Shown here: in pieces, positions 1 through 7,221 of the stretch
Layout of the letters: the number at the start of each line of letters is the position of its first letter
Position numbering within the stretch: the first letter of the stretch is position 1
DNA from: Planctomycetota bacterium
GTDB taxonomy: Bacteria; Planctomycetota; Planctomycetia; Pirellulales; UBA7805
Direction of reading: 5' to 3'
Assembly (NCBI GenBank): GCA_021413705.1
Contig: JAIOPX010000219.1
Coordinates: 1-38,073 of the forward strand
Length of the DNA: 38,073 bases
Notes under the pieces: generated by a model
The model's input: only the letters and a program-made list of their open reading frames with translations
Databases searched by the model: none
Told to the model about the DNA's origin: nothing
Made by a program: the position numbers and the translations under genes

Positions 1-3
1 TAT

Positions 4-133
4 GTAGGGTACGCGAAGCGTACCATTTCCTGATCGTGGGATGTGGGTGGTGCTTGAGTCAATTCGGTTGTCAGATGTTGTCTTGCCTGGGCGTGCTGGT
101 GTTCCAGTCCTTGGTACGCTGCGCGTACCCTAC
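4..133. repeat. Inverted pair of short palindromes after atpH
   Basis: Two palindromic arms, 4-24 and 113-133, are each self-complementary around a GTACGC/GCGTAC core and are inverted copies of each other. The outer ends read GTAGGG on the left and CCCTAC on the right. The pair begins 3 bases past the atpH stop, in the gap where atpA would be expected to follow. The same outer ends with different cores recur at 21928-22023 and, as GTAGGA...TCCTAC, at 7160-7217. It may act as an mRNA-stabilising or attenuating hairpin inside the operon; that role is inference. Confidence 0.75.
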
Positions 134-135
134 AC

Positions 136-750
136 TTACGCCCCCAAAAACTTTTCTCTAGCTGTTTCAATTTGCTGGATGCTGCGCCGTCGAACTTGTT
201 CTCGAAGTTTTGCCAGTTGTGTGGAGACGGAAGCGTCGTAGACTGTATCCCCCACTCGCAGCATCAGTCCGCCGATCATTGCCGGATCGACGCCGGATAC
301 CAACTGCGGCTCGCGCTTCAAAAGCGATCGCAGGCTTTCGGTGATGCGCGCGGTTGCGTCGCCGGTCAGCGGCACAGCCGTGGTCACCTCGACGCGAACC
401 CGTCCCTGCTGCTCGTTGTGCAATTCATGGGCCGCCGCGCGGATCTCACGCAGATTGCCCAGGCGTCCGTGGCCAGCGAGCACTTTGAGGAAGTTGAGCG
501 TCATTGGCGAGAGCTTGCCCGCGAAAAGGCGGTCGAGCATCGCCAGCTTGTCGTCGTGCGAAACCATCACGCTGGCAAACACCTGTTGCAGGTCGGGCCA
601 GCGCGTCAGCAAGTCATCGACCAGGGCGTCAAGTTCGCCTAATACGGCGTCAGTCTGGTTCGCGGCGTTGGCCGCTCCCAGCAATGCCCGCGCGTAGAGC
701 GATCCCACGCGTTGGGCTCCGACGTCGAATTGTCGAGTGGTTTCCGCCAT
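136..750 (-). CDS. atpH: F-type ATP synthase subunit delta
   Basis: A 204-residue protein matching the delta/OSCP subunit in length and character. Delta ties the catalytic alpha3beta3 head to the b-subunit stalk on the cytoplasmic side. The N-terminal helical half begins near residue 12 with the typical VGSLYARALLGAA pattern (alanine-rich, aromatic Y before ARAL). The C-terminal part carries the family's MIGGLMLRVGDTVYDASV segment near residues 158-175, followed by a helix with the usual LAKLREQ ending. Its ATG lies one base after the atpF stop, so translation is probably coupled. It is the last complete atp gene before the window edge. Recognition rests on sequence pattern and operon position together. 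Confidence 0.96.
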   Translation of the reverse strand: MAETTRQFDVGAQRVGSLYARALLGAANAANQTDAVLGELDALVDDLLTRWPDLQQVFASVMVSHDDKLAMLDRLFAGKLSPMTLNFLKVLAGHGRLGNLREIRAAAHELHNEQQGRVRVEVTTAVPLTGDATARITESLRSLLKREPQLVSGVDPAMIGGLMLRVGDTVYDASVSTQLAKLREQVRRRSIQQIETAREKFLGA

Positions 751-751
751 T

Positions 752-1465
752 TCAATTCTTGCTAGGGTGGGCCGTGGCCAGTTGCGACACGGCGTCGCGG
801 ACCAGTTGCGAATGTTCCTCGGTCGAGAGCTTGGCCTTAACGATTCTGCCCGCCAATTGGACGGCCAGGTCGGCGCTGGTGTCGGCCAGTTCCTTCAGGG
901 CGCCTTGTTTGGCCGACTCGATCTCCCGTAGCGTCCGTTCACGTTCCTTGCCGGCCGCATCGCGGGCTTCTTCCAGGATCGACTGCTTCGTATGCTCGGC
1001 GTCGCGTCGCGCTTCGTCGAGCAGTTGGCGAACTTCCTCGGTGGCACCGGCCAATTTCGACTCATACTGAGCCGTCAATCGCCGAGCCTCCTCGGCTGCT
1101 TCTTCGGCAGCCGTGATGTTGTCGGCGATGGCCTTTTCACGGCGATCCAATCCCGCCGCGATTGGCCCCCAGGCAAACTTCCAAAGGGCCGCCAACAGCA
1201 GCACGAAGACGATAAAGGTGTAGATCGCCAGATCCGTTCTGACTTCGGTCAGGTCGGCTTGCGACTCGCCGGCATTGGCGTGTCCCAAGTCGGCATGTTC
1301 ACCATGCCCGCCATGTTCGCCGGCCGGATGTTCGGCTTTCGTTGCGTGTTGAGCCTCAACCCCCTTCGCCTCGGCGGCAGGGTGCGGATCGTCAGCCATC
1401 AGCGGCAGACACCAACCCGCCAGCAGCAGTCCGCTGGCGAAAAGCGTAAACCATCGCGAAATCAA
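752..1465 (-). CDS. atpF: F-type ATP synthase subunit b
   Basis: Peripheral stalk subunit b: one membrane helix (about residues 78-95, ending in LLAALWKFAWGPI) followed by a long charged coiled coil with the RREKAI and EAAEEA signatures, which binds delta. I place the start at a TTG at 1465 (237 aa) because GGGAGG lies just upstream with about 6-7 bases of spacing. An in-frame ATG at 1507 would give 251 aa but has no visible ribosome site. The protein is longer than the usual ~160 aa: it begins with a signal-peptide-like stretch ending near LPLMADD, then a His/Glu-rich linker rich in HA, EH and HGGHGEH. That double N-terminal hydrophobic architecture is unusual for subunit b. It sits between atpE and atpH. 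Confidence 0.93.
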   Translation of the reverse strand: MISRWFTLFASGLLLAGWCLPLMADDPHPAAEAKGVEAQHATKAEHPAGEHGGHGEHADLGHANAGESQADLTEVRTDLAIYTFIVFVLLLAALWKFAWGPIAAGLDRREKAIADNITAAEEAAEEARRLTAQYESKLAGATEEVRQLLDEARRDAEHTKQSILEEARDAAGKERERTLREIESAKQGALKELADTSADLAVQLAGRIVKAKLSTEEHSQLVRDAVSQLATAHPSKN

Positions 1466-1517
1466 ATGACACCTCCCTGGAAACTTCGTGCTGCACAAAC
1501 GTGCCAAGCCATTCGGC

Positions 1518-1847
1518 TTAACGCCACGGATTCTGCTGCATACAAACGATCAGCGCGAAGAACGTAAAACCTTCGATCAAAGCAGCCGCGATGATCATGG
1601 CCGTTTGGATGTTGCCAGCCACTTCCGGCTGACGGGCCATGCTCTCCAGCGCGCTGCTGGCCAACTTGCCGATGCCATAGGCGGCGCCGATGGCGACCAG
1701 ACCGGCTCCGAATGCACCGGAGAAGGTGATCGACGCACTGGGCTTAGCTGACACGCCGGGGTCCGTCGTCCCCTGGGCCATTGCCGGGGCGGCAAAGACC
1801 AACCACACAAACGCACTGCACAACGCAAATTTCACAAATCGAATCAC
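1518..1847 (-). CDS. atpE: F-type ATP synthase subunit c
   Basis: The rotor-ring proteolipid, 109 aa. The start is the GTG at 1847, preceded by AGGAGA 7 bases upstream; a longer reading frame up to 1949 would run into atpB. The first ~25 residues form a signal-peptide-like segment (hydrophobic run ending AAPAMAQ), then a short linker and the two c-ring helices: the glycine-rich helix around residues 43-63, the polar loop with ARQPE (residues 71-75), and the second helix holding the ion-binding carboxylate E92 in AALIEGFTFF. The residue after E92 is Gly, not the Ser/Thr of classic sodium-binding rings, so proton coupling is more likely. The processed leader is an extra compared with the ~80-residue bacterial norm. 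Confidence 0.96.
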   Translation of the reverse strand: MIRFVKFALCSAFVWLVFAAPAMAQGTTDPGVSAKPSASITFSGAFGAGLVAIGAAYGIGKLASSALESMARQPEVAGNIQTAMIIAAALIEGFTFFALIVCMQQNPWR

Positions 1848-1893
1848 GTCACTGTCTCCTGTGTGAAAAAGAACCCTCGTGGGAAAACCTAGT

Positions 1894-3123
1894 CTAATGG
1901 TGATGTACTGCCGCTCCGATAAACAGAGCCGAGAGCAGTGTAAAGACAAACGCCTGCAAGAACGCTACGAACAATTCCATGACGCTAAACAACGCAGATC
2001 CGATGATGGATGCCGTGGCGATCCCTGCCCATGCCGATGTGCTGAGTTCGGCCGCCACCAATGCCAGCCCCATGATGCCCAGCAGCACCAAGTGGCCCGC
2101 CACCATGTTCGCCAACAACCGCACTGCTAATACCGCGTGTTTGATAAACAGCCCGACGACTTCGATGACAAATAGCGGGGGAATAATGAGAACGGCCATG
2201 TACCAAGGAAGGTCCATGTGGGGAATCTGATTCTTCCAGAATCCAATGATGCCAAATCGAGCCATGCCCGAAACGAATACGGCGGCGAGCGTCACTCCCG
2301 CCAGCGCCAATGTGACACCAAAGGCTGCCGTCGGCGCTCCTGCCCAGGGCAACATGCCGAACAAATTGCAGCCCAACACAAAGAAGAAAATCGTCCACAA
2401 GAGGGGCAAGAACCGGTCGGCATCGTGCTTGCCGATGGCCGGCCGCGCTACTTGATCTCGAATAAATACCAGAAACCCCTCAAGCAAGTTGGTGATCCGA
2501 CCGCGTGGGCGCTCTCCGCTACGGATCTTGCTACCGGCTCGCACAAACAGCGCTACGAGCAGCATCGCCACCACAAGTTCGATAATCATGAACTTGGAGA
2601 TCACAAACCCCTCAGCCGGCTCGTAGAGATTCTTCGGCCGGCCGCCAAAGGGCTGCGGGATGAGTACCTTGCCGTGCATCTGCTGGTTGTATTGGGCGAG
2701 CTTCTCCTTGCCCCATTGACCGCTGTAGTCCTTGTATTGCGCCGCCTCTGGCTGAGCTTTCTTCCAGGAGGCAAGCCAAGCGGGATTCTCGGACCGCTGC
2801 TTATACCACTGCTGGCTCTTATCCAACGTCAGATATCGATCAAAGGGAATCCCAGCGCGAGCGTGATCCGCATGCTTCCAATGCTCGTATGTGGAAATCA
2901 GTTCCTGCTTGGCAGGAATCGGAGCCAAGGGCTTTTCGGTTTTCGGCTCGGGGATAGTTGCCAGCGCGTCGTAGAGCTTGCCCGCCTCCCACTGCTGGTA
3001 GTCGTCATCCAGCCGCACCCACCACTCGGGAAATTCGTCGCGCGTGGAGCGATCCGAACGCCAGAGAAACTTCGGCACGTCGAAGTAATATGCGTCTTTG
3101 ATGTGCAGAATGGGATCAGACAT
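1894..3123 (-). CDS. atpB: F-type ATP synthase subunit a, N-extended
   Basis: Subunit a (409 aa) forms the ion half-channels against the c ring. The essential arginine is R335 in AVRLLANMVAGHL, and the C-terminal helices (FSVMELFVAFLQAFVFTLL) are typical. The N-terminal ~170 residues before the first membrane helix (about 174-194) are an extra hydrophilic, Trp/Tyr/Lys-rich domain absent from E. coli subunit a. It carries no signal peptide at its start, begins SDPILHIKD and is rich in aromatic residues; such extensions are, to my knowledge, seen in related planctomycetes. The C terminus ends in three histidines. It follows the AtpI-like gene by 5 bases and is followed by atpE after 46 bases. 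Confidence 0.95.
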   Translation of the reverse strand: MSDPILHIKDAYYFDVPKFLWRSDRSTRDEFPEWWVRLDDDYQQWEAGKLYDALATIPEPKTEKPLAPIPAKQELISTYEHWKHADHARAGIPFDRYLTLDKSQQWYKQRSENPAWLASWKKAQPEAAQYKDYSGQWGKEKLAQYNQQMHGKVLIPQPFGGRPKNLYEPAEGFVISKFMIIELVVAMLLVALFVRAGSKIRSGERPRGRITNLLEGFLVFIRDQVARPAIGKHDADRFLPLLWTIFFFVLGCNLFGMLPWAGAPTAAFGVTLALAGVTLAAVFVSGMARFGIIGFWKNQIPHMDLPWYMAVLIIPPLFVIEVVGLFIKHAVLAVRLLANMVAGHLVLLGIMGLALVAAELSTSAWAGIATASIIGSALFSVMELFVAFLQAFVFTLLSALFIGAAVHHH

Positions 3124-3128
3124 CGGAA

Positions 3129-3584
3129 CTACACCAGTTCATGTCGCGCACGGGTGTCCGTGGCGATCGGTTTGCGGTCGATATATTTCAGGCTCAGCGG
3201 CGTCTCAACGGCCAGTGCAACCAAGTAGAAGAACGCCATCATCATCAGTCCGCCGTGATCGGTCAGGCGAGGCCATTGCATCATCACCAAACAGGCCGCC
3301 AGCGGCACACCCATCCGAAAAGCCATTCCGCTGGCTAATCGCAGCATGGCTGCATTGGGTCCGTGTACTTTGGAACTGAGGATCAGTGCCGCCATGGCGC
3401 CAGCGAGGCAAATGCCCGCCGTCAGCGTAGCAACCCACACTCCCTCGACGCCCGAGCGAGAATGGGCCAACCAGGCCACCACTCCCCAAGCAGCCACCAT
3501 GGCCAACACCAACCACGCGCAGCAGCGCAACAGGCTTGGCTGGCCTGTGGAAGAAGAAAAAGCGTTTGCGGCTGGTTGATTCAC
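3129..3584 (-). CDS. AtpI-like small membrane protein of the atp operon
   Basis: A 151-residue protein with four predicted membrane helices (about 23-43, 47-69, 82-103 and 112-130). Its position directly upstream of atpB is where atpI, the c-ring assembly and magnesium-uptake-associated factor, normally lies. Sequence similarity to AtpI is weak by eye, so the assignment rests mostly on position, size and topology. The ATG overlaps the stop of the upstream AtpZ-like gene by 4 bases (ATGA), which indicates coupled translation. The ~20 C-terminal residues are charged and presumably cytoplasmic. Confidence 0.8.
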   Translation of the reverse strand: MNQPAANAFSSSTGQPSLLRCCAWLVLAMVAAWGVVAWLAHSRSGVEGVWVATLTAGICLAGAMAALILSSKVHGPNAAMLRLASGMAFRMGVPLAACLVMMQWPRLTDHGGLMMMAFFYLVALAVETPLSLKYIDRKPIATDTRARHELV

Positions 3585-3877
3585 GGCTTGGGTAAGTCTT
3601 GTGAGTCCGAAGCCTCAGGGGACTTCCGACGTTCGCCAGGTTTGCTTTGAGGGGGGCGACGCTTGCCTACGGCACCGACCATCACCAGGAGATGCCACAC
3701 TCCCAGGACCGCACCGAACACGAAGCCGATGATCGCCAGGAACTGCGTTCCCCAACGAGTATCGAGCCAATGTCCGGCGATGCCAGGCACCACCATCTCC
3801 AGCGAAACGGCAATCAAACGAGAAACCCAGGCCATGCCTAACGCGAGGCTTGAGCTTTCATCTGGAGGGCCAGCCAT
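3581..3877 (-). CDS. AtpZ/AtpQ-like protein, first gene of the atp operon
   Basis: A 98-residue protein with two membrane helices (about 17-37 and 46-68) separated by GHWLDTRWGT, a pattern typical of the AtpZ family (putative F0F1 ATPase Ca2+/Mg2+ transporter subunit), whose hallmark is a G-x-x-LD-x-x-x-GT turn before a second helix. The tail is basic and proline-rich. It is the first gene of the operon: nothing coding lies upstream on this strand for several hundred bases. It overlaps the AtpI-like gene by 4 bases. In other bacteria AtpI and AtpZ together form a magnesium or calcium uptake complex supporting ATP synthase; this role is carried over by homology. Confidence 0.85.
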   Translation of the reverse strand: MAGPPDESSSLALGMAWVSRLIAVSLEMVVPGIAGHWLDTRWGTQFLAIIGFVFGAVLGVWHLLVMVGAVGKRRPPQSKPGERRKSPEASDSQDLPKP

Positions 3878-4676
3878 GTCGTTCGCCCTGCATGGGGAGC
3901 GCGGCGAAACCGCATCTTTTTGCGTCCGCCACCAGACATGACGATCTGGAAGGAAGGTACCTGTTTGCTAAGTCTAGCGCCGCCGACAACGTCTCCTCAA
4001 AATTCGTTAAGTTGCCAAATCTAGTCGAAGGAAAAAACAGGGTCAACAGATCGGCGGGTGAATTCGTGTAATTTTTCACAAAGTTTTTCTAAACACCCCC
4101 CGGACTTCGGCTTGCGACCTTTTTGGGTGCCTTTTTTGGGGTTAGTACAGCTACCCAAAGCAGGGGGCCGTGCCAGCCGCTTTACATCTCCCTGCGGACT
4201 CCCTTTAAGGCACCTATGTCGAGTCCATCAGAAAATAGTCGGATGAAACCCGCGTATTCGAAGTTGGCGACTCAGTAAGTGCTTGCACATCAATGCTTTG
4301 CGATGATGGGCCGTGAGAGCAATTGGATCCAAATGTGGGGCAAAATATTTGCGTTTTTATACCCCCTCGATTAGGATAAAACGCATAAGCGAAGATTGAA
4401 TCCACAGGCATCCAGGGCGGCCTGGCAGTGGTCAGCACACACTTCCCACCACACGCGCCACCGGGATTCGGTCCAGCAATACGAGTCACACCTTATTGAG
4501 GAGTCGCGGGTACTTTTCAGGTACTTGCAACTTAAGGCACCCGGCGGGGCTGTTCTCCGTCGGTGATCTTAGATAGCCGGCTACGGACTGCCGAGCAGGT
4601 CGGCGTACACAAAACCGACCGCCTGAAACTGAAGGCTGTGCCAAGACGGCGTCGCCGGCAGTACGGAGGTTGTTTG
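3878..4676. other. Intergenic region between divergent atp operon and DUF4912 gene
   Basis: About 800 bases between two divergently transcribed genes, so it must hold both promoters. The stretch 4030-4500 is visibly more AT-rich than the flanking genes, with several T-runs around 4080-4140. I could not pick a convincing -35/-10 pair. Short open frames here (for example 4214-4489 minus) have no ribosome site and unlikely composition, so I do not call genes. GGTGCC near 4127 and GGCACC near 4209 are complementary, but too far apart to be persuasive. Confidence 0.6.
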
Positions 4677-5846
4677 ATGACGGCTGAAAAACTACGCGCG
4701 CAGTCTTGTAAGGATCTGGCCACTCTGGCCCGGCAACATGGCATCAGCGGCTGGCACGCGATGCGCAAAGATCAACTCGTCGATGCCTTGGTGCGGCAGG
4801 CCCGCAAAAAGTCCGCCGTGACCAGCAATGGCCGTTCGGGACATCACCCTGCCAACGGCAAGGCTCAAACCAACGGCAAAGCCCAGCCCAGCGCCAAAGC
4901 GCTATCGAATGGCCATGCTCAGAAATCGGTAGGGGCTGGTCAAAGTTCGTTGCGCCAGGAAGGAACGACCACCGTCCTGACCAAACCTTTCCGCCAGTGG
5001 CAGAAGGATCTGGCTGGAATCGGCCGTCAAGGTGCGCGCCAGGCCAGCAAAGATCGGCTGGTGGTCATGGTCCGCGATGCTTTCTGGCTGCACGCCTGTT
5101 GGGAGCTGCGTCGCCAGAGTGTCGAACGGGCGGAGGCCGCCTTAGGCCAACAGTGGCATGGCGCCAAACCCGTGCTGCGGATTTGGGAGGTTATTTCGGA
5201 CGGCACCACCAACACCGTGGAGAAAGTACTCCGCGACGTGGAGATTCACGGGGGCGTGAACAACTGGTATCTCCATGTCGATCATCCCCCGGCCACTTTC
5301 CGCGTGGCCATCGGCTATCGAGCGGCGGATCAGTTCTATTGCATTGCACGCAGCAACATAGTGACCACCCCCTCCCCAGACTCCAGCGACGAGTTGGACC
5401 ACAACTGGAACGACGTGGCCCGCAATTTCGACAAGATTTATGCCTTAAGTGGCGGCTACGATCAAGAAACCCCCTCCGGTGAGTTGCAGGAGTTGTTCGA
5501 GGAGCGGCTGCGCCGGCCGATGGGTTCGCCCATGGCCCGTTTCGGCGTGGGTGCGGAAGGCGTGGTCCACAGCGGTCGCGGGTTCCGCTTCGATGTGGAG
5601 ACGGAAATGATCGTTTACGGCGCGGTCAGCCCTGGCTCCCGCGTGACGCTCCGAGGAGAACCGGTTCAACTGCGCCCCGATGGCTCCTTCACGATTCGGG
5701 TGAGCCTCCCCGACCGGCGTCAGGTGATCCCTGTCGTTGCCAACTCCATCGACGGCGTTGAGCAGCGAACCATTGTCCTGGCTGTGGAGCGGAATAAGAA
5801 AGTGATGGAGACGCTCATCCGGGAGCCAGAAGAGCCGATGAGCTGA
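4677..5846 (+). CDS. DUF4912 protein with Rho N-terminal domain
   Basis: A 389-residue cytoplasmic protein. Residues ~1-45 form a Rho N-terminal (SAP-like) helical domain: KLRAQSCKDLATLARQHG then the MRKDQLVDAL helix. A low-complexity Asn/Gly/Lys/Ala linker follows (about 46-90, repeated NGKAQ). Then comes DUF4912 (about 110-260), starting with the DAFWLHACWEL strand typical of the family and including the HVDHPPATFRVAIGY segment. A C-terminal beta-rich region (~300-375) looks like an immunoglobulin-like or PilZ-unrelated sandwich. The ATG at 4677 is preceded by GGAGGT with 7 bases of spacing; a longer frame from 4563 lacks this. In other bacteria the Rho-N/DUF4912 pairing is widespread but without an assigned function; nucleic-acid binding by the Rho-N part is inference. 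Confidence 0.9.
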   Translation: MTAEKLRAQSCKDLATLARQHGISGWHAMRKDQLVDALVRQARKKSAVTSNGRSGHHPANGKAQTNGKAQPSAKALSNGHAQKSVGAGQSSLRQEGTTTVLTKPFRQWQKDLAGIGRQGARQASKDRLVVMVRDAFWLHACWELRRQSVERAEAALGQQWHGAKPVLRIWEVISDGTTNTVEKVLRDVEIHGGVNNWYLHVDHPPATFRVAIGYRAADQFYCIARSNIVTTPSPDSSDELDHNWNDVARNFDKIYALSGGYDQETPSGELQELFEERLRRPMGSPMARFGVGAEGVVHSGRGFRFDVETEMIVYGAVSPGSRVTLRGEPVQLRPDGSFTIRVSLPDRRQVIPVVANSIDGVEQRTIVLAVERNKKVMETLIREPEEPMS

Positions 5847-5847
5847 C

Positions 5848-5927
5848 GGGGACTGTACTGCGGTTGGAGTACAGCCTTCAGACTGCTTTTGCTGAAGCAG
5901 GCTGAAGACTGTACCCCAACAGTCCCC
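5848..5927. repeat. Long imperfect hairpin directly after the DUF4912 stop
   Basis: The stop codon at 5844-5846 is followed after one base by an 80-base palindrome. The outer arms 5848-5856 and 5919-5927 are exact complements (GGGGACTGT/ACAGTCCCC). Inside, the segment around 5862-5881 pairs with 5901-5918 with a few mismatches, and a third short stem surrounds a TTTTG loop near 5887-5891. It has no T-run, so it is not a classic intrinsic terminator, though it could still block 3' decay or terminate factor-dependently. Confidence 0.75.
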
Positions 5928-6015
5928 GGGCTCGACCTTTCTGCCGGATGCCGCTGTGGGGTAGACTGCCTCGCTGGAAGCTCACCCCTTTCCTTCATTT
6001 TCGTATCGCGTTGCC

Positions 6016-6825
6016 GTGTCCCACGATATCACCACCATCCTGTCCGGCTGGGAGTTCGATCCCCACGGCATTACGGTGCGGCTCGTCATTGGGGACGACG
6101 GCGCCGAGAAAATCCAGATGCGGCTGGAACTGGGTGTGCTCCAGATGGAACTCAGTGGCCGGCCCGACGGTCAATTGATGGAAGGCTGCGAATCGTGGCT
6201 CGACTTCTACGAGCAACGGCAGCGGCAGCACGACCAAGAGCATCCCGATGGCCCCACGCTGCGGCTGGAATCGGAAGACTGTGAGCGGCTGCTGCGCGAA
6301 GGGATTCAGTATTACCACCGCTACATCAGTCTCTGGCATTTGAAGCGCTATGAATTGTGCGCGCGCGACACGCGGCGCAATTTGCGGTTGTTCGCCTTTG
6401 TGCGGGAACACGCGAAGCGCGATCGCGACAAGCTGCAATTCGACCAGTGGCGTCCCTATGTGACGATGATGCACACCAGGGCGGTTGCCACGCCGTTGGT
6501 GGAATTGAACGAACTGGACGCCGCGCTGGGGGCCATCAATGCTGGCATCGCAGCGATCGAACGGTTCTTGACGGACTATGGCCAGGAAGGACGCTCGGAA
6601 GAGTGCCAGGAGCTGACGCACCTGCAGCGCTGGAAAGAAGAACTCAGCGCCGGGCGGCCGGCCAAATCGCTCCCCCCCGGCGAAACGCTGACAGCACTGC
6701 CGGCCAGCCCCCTGGAACGATTGCGAAAACAACTGGGCAAGGCCGTAAGCGAAGAACGCTATGAGGACGCCGCCAGACTTCGCGACGAGATACGCCAATT
6801 GGGGGATGAGCCGCCGCAGCAATAA
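6016..6825 (+). CDS. UvrB/UvrC-motif protein of unknown function
   Basis: A 269-residue soluble protein. The last ~40 residues (about 231-262) are a clear UVR motif (LERLRKQLGKAVSEERYEDAARLRD-like, given here in two pieces LERLRKQLGKAV and EERYEDAARLRDEI), a helical hairpin used by UvrB and UvrC, and by McsA/ClpC-type proteins, for protein contacts. The rest is acidic and helical; residues 90-190 read like tetratricopeptide-style helices, with LVELNELDAALGAINAG as one repeat-like unit. No nuclease or helicase motif is present, so it is not UvrB or UvrC. The start is a GTG at 6016 with no obvious Shine-Dalgarno; an in-frame stop at 5962 limits the alternatives. Likely a planctomycete-specific adaptor; role unknown. 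Confidence 0.85.
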   Translation: MSHDITTILSGWEFDPHGITVRLVIGDDGAEKIQMRLELGVLQMELSGRPDGQLMEGCESWLDFYEQRQRQHDQEHPDGPTLRLESEDCERLLREGIQYYHRYISLWHLKRYELCARDTRRNLRLFAFVREHAKRDRDKLQFDQWRPYVTMMHTRAVATPLVELNELDAALGAINAGIAAIERFLTDYGQEGRSEECQELTHLQRWKEELSAGRPAKSLPPGETLTALPASPLERLRKQLGKAVSEERYEDAARLRDEIRQLGDEPPQQ

Positions 6826-7159
6826 TTACTTGTTTATCTGACTTTATCTGAGAACAAAAAACTTGCCGCGGTGATCCTAAAGTGGTAGCATCCCGTACTG
6901 GCAATCCAGTCGTCGAATTGCTGCGGACGTGGAGTGAATATTGGGGAGCCGCTAGATAAGCTCGTTGGGAGCCTTTACCCAAAGGATTTGGTAGCCGTAT
7001 AGCCGACGCCCGACGCGCCATGTGGTGTGCGTCGAACACGACGTTCGGATCACGAAAGCCAGAACCAAGGCGCCCCCTTGAATCGTTGAACGAGCTCTTC
7101 AAAGCGCTCCGCGTCTTTGGCAGTCGGCGTTGGATTGCCGTTTTTGTGCGCCGCAATAC
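6826..7159. other. Non-coding spacer before larE
   Basis: 334 bases with no supportable gene. Open frames that cross it are continuations of shadows from the neighbouring genes or include the palindromic repeat at 7160-7217. A run near 7040-7070 looks superficially like a tRNA T-arm but no cloverleaf can be built around it. A larE promoter is expected here but I cannot identify one confidently. Confidence 0.55.
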
Positions 7160-7217
7160 GTAGGACGGGCTTCCTAGCCCGTCTGAAAACAATGACGGGC
7201 TGGGAAGCCCATCCTAC
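7160..7217. repeat. Palindrome pair immediately upstream of larE
   Basis: Arms 7160-7183 and 7194-7217 each contain a GACGGGCT/AGCCCGTC-type palindrome and together form an inverted repeat with GTAGGA...TCCTAC outer ends around a 10-base spacer. It ends 4 bases before the larE ATG, so it occupies the place of a ribosome-binding site. Same outer-end style as 4-133 and 21928-22023. Confidence 0.8.
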
Positions 7218-7221
7218 GAAT

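Noticed and set aside
1518-1847. Sodium-type c-ring
   Set aside because: The residue after the carboxylate E92 is Gly and helix 1 lacks the glutamine of sodium rings.
3858-4079. 73-codon frame overlapping the AtpZ-like start
   Set aside because: Overlaps the AtpZ-like gene out of frame and lacks a ribosome site; AtpZ similarity is the better explanation.
4214-4489. 91-codon frame on the minus strand in the atp upstream spacer
   Set aside because: No ribosome site, odd composition with scattered Cys and Pro, no recognisable domain.
7020-7075. Possible tRNA fragment
   Set aside because: A T-arm-like string is present but no cloverleaf or acceptor stem can be made.
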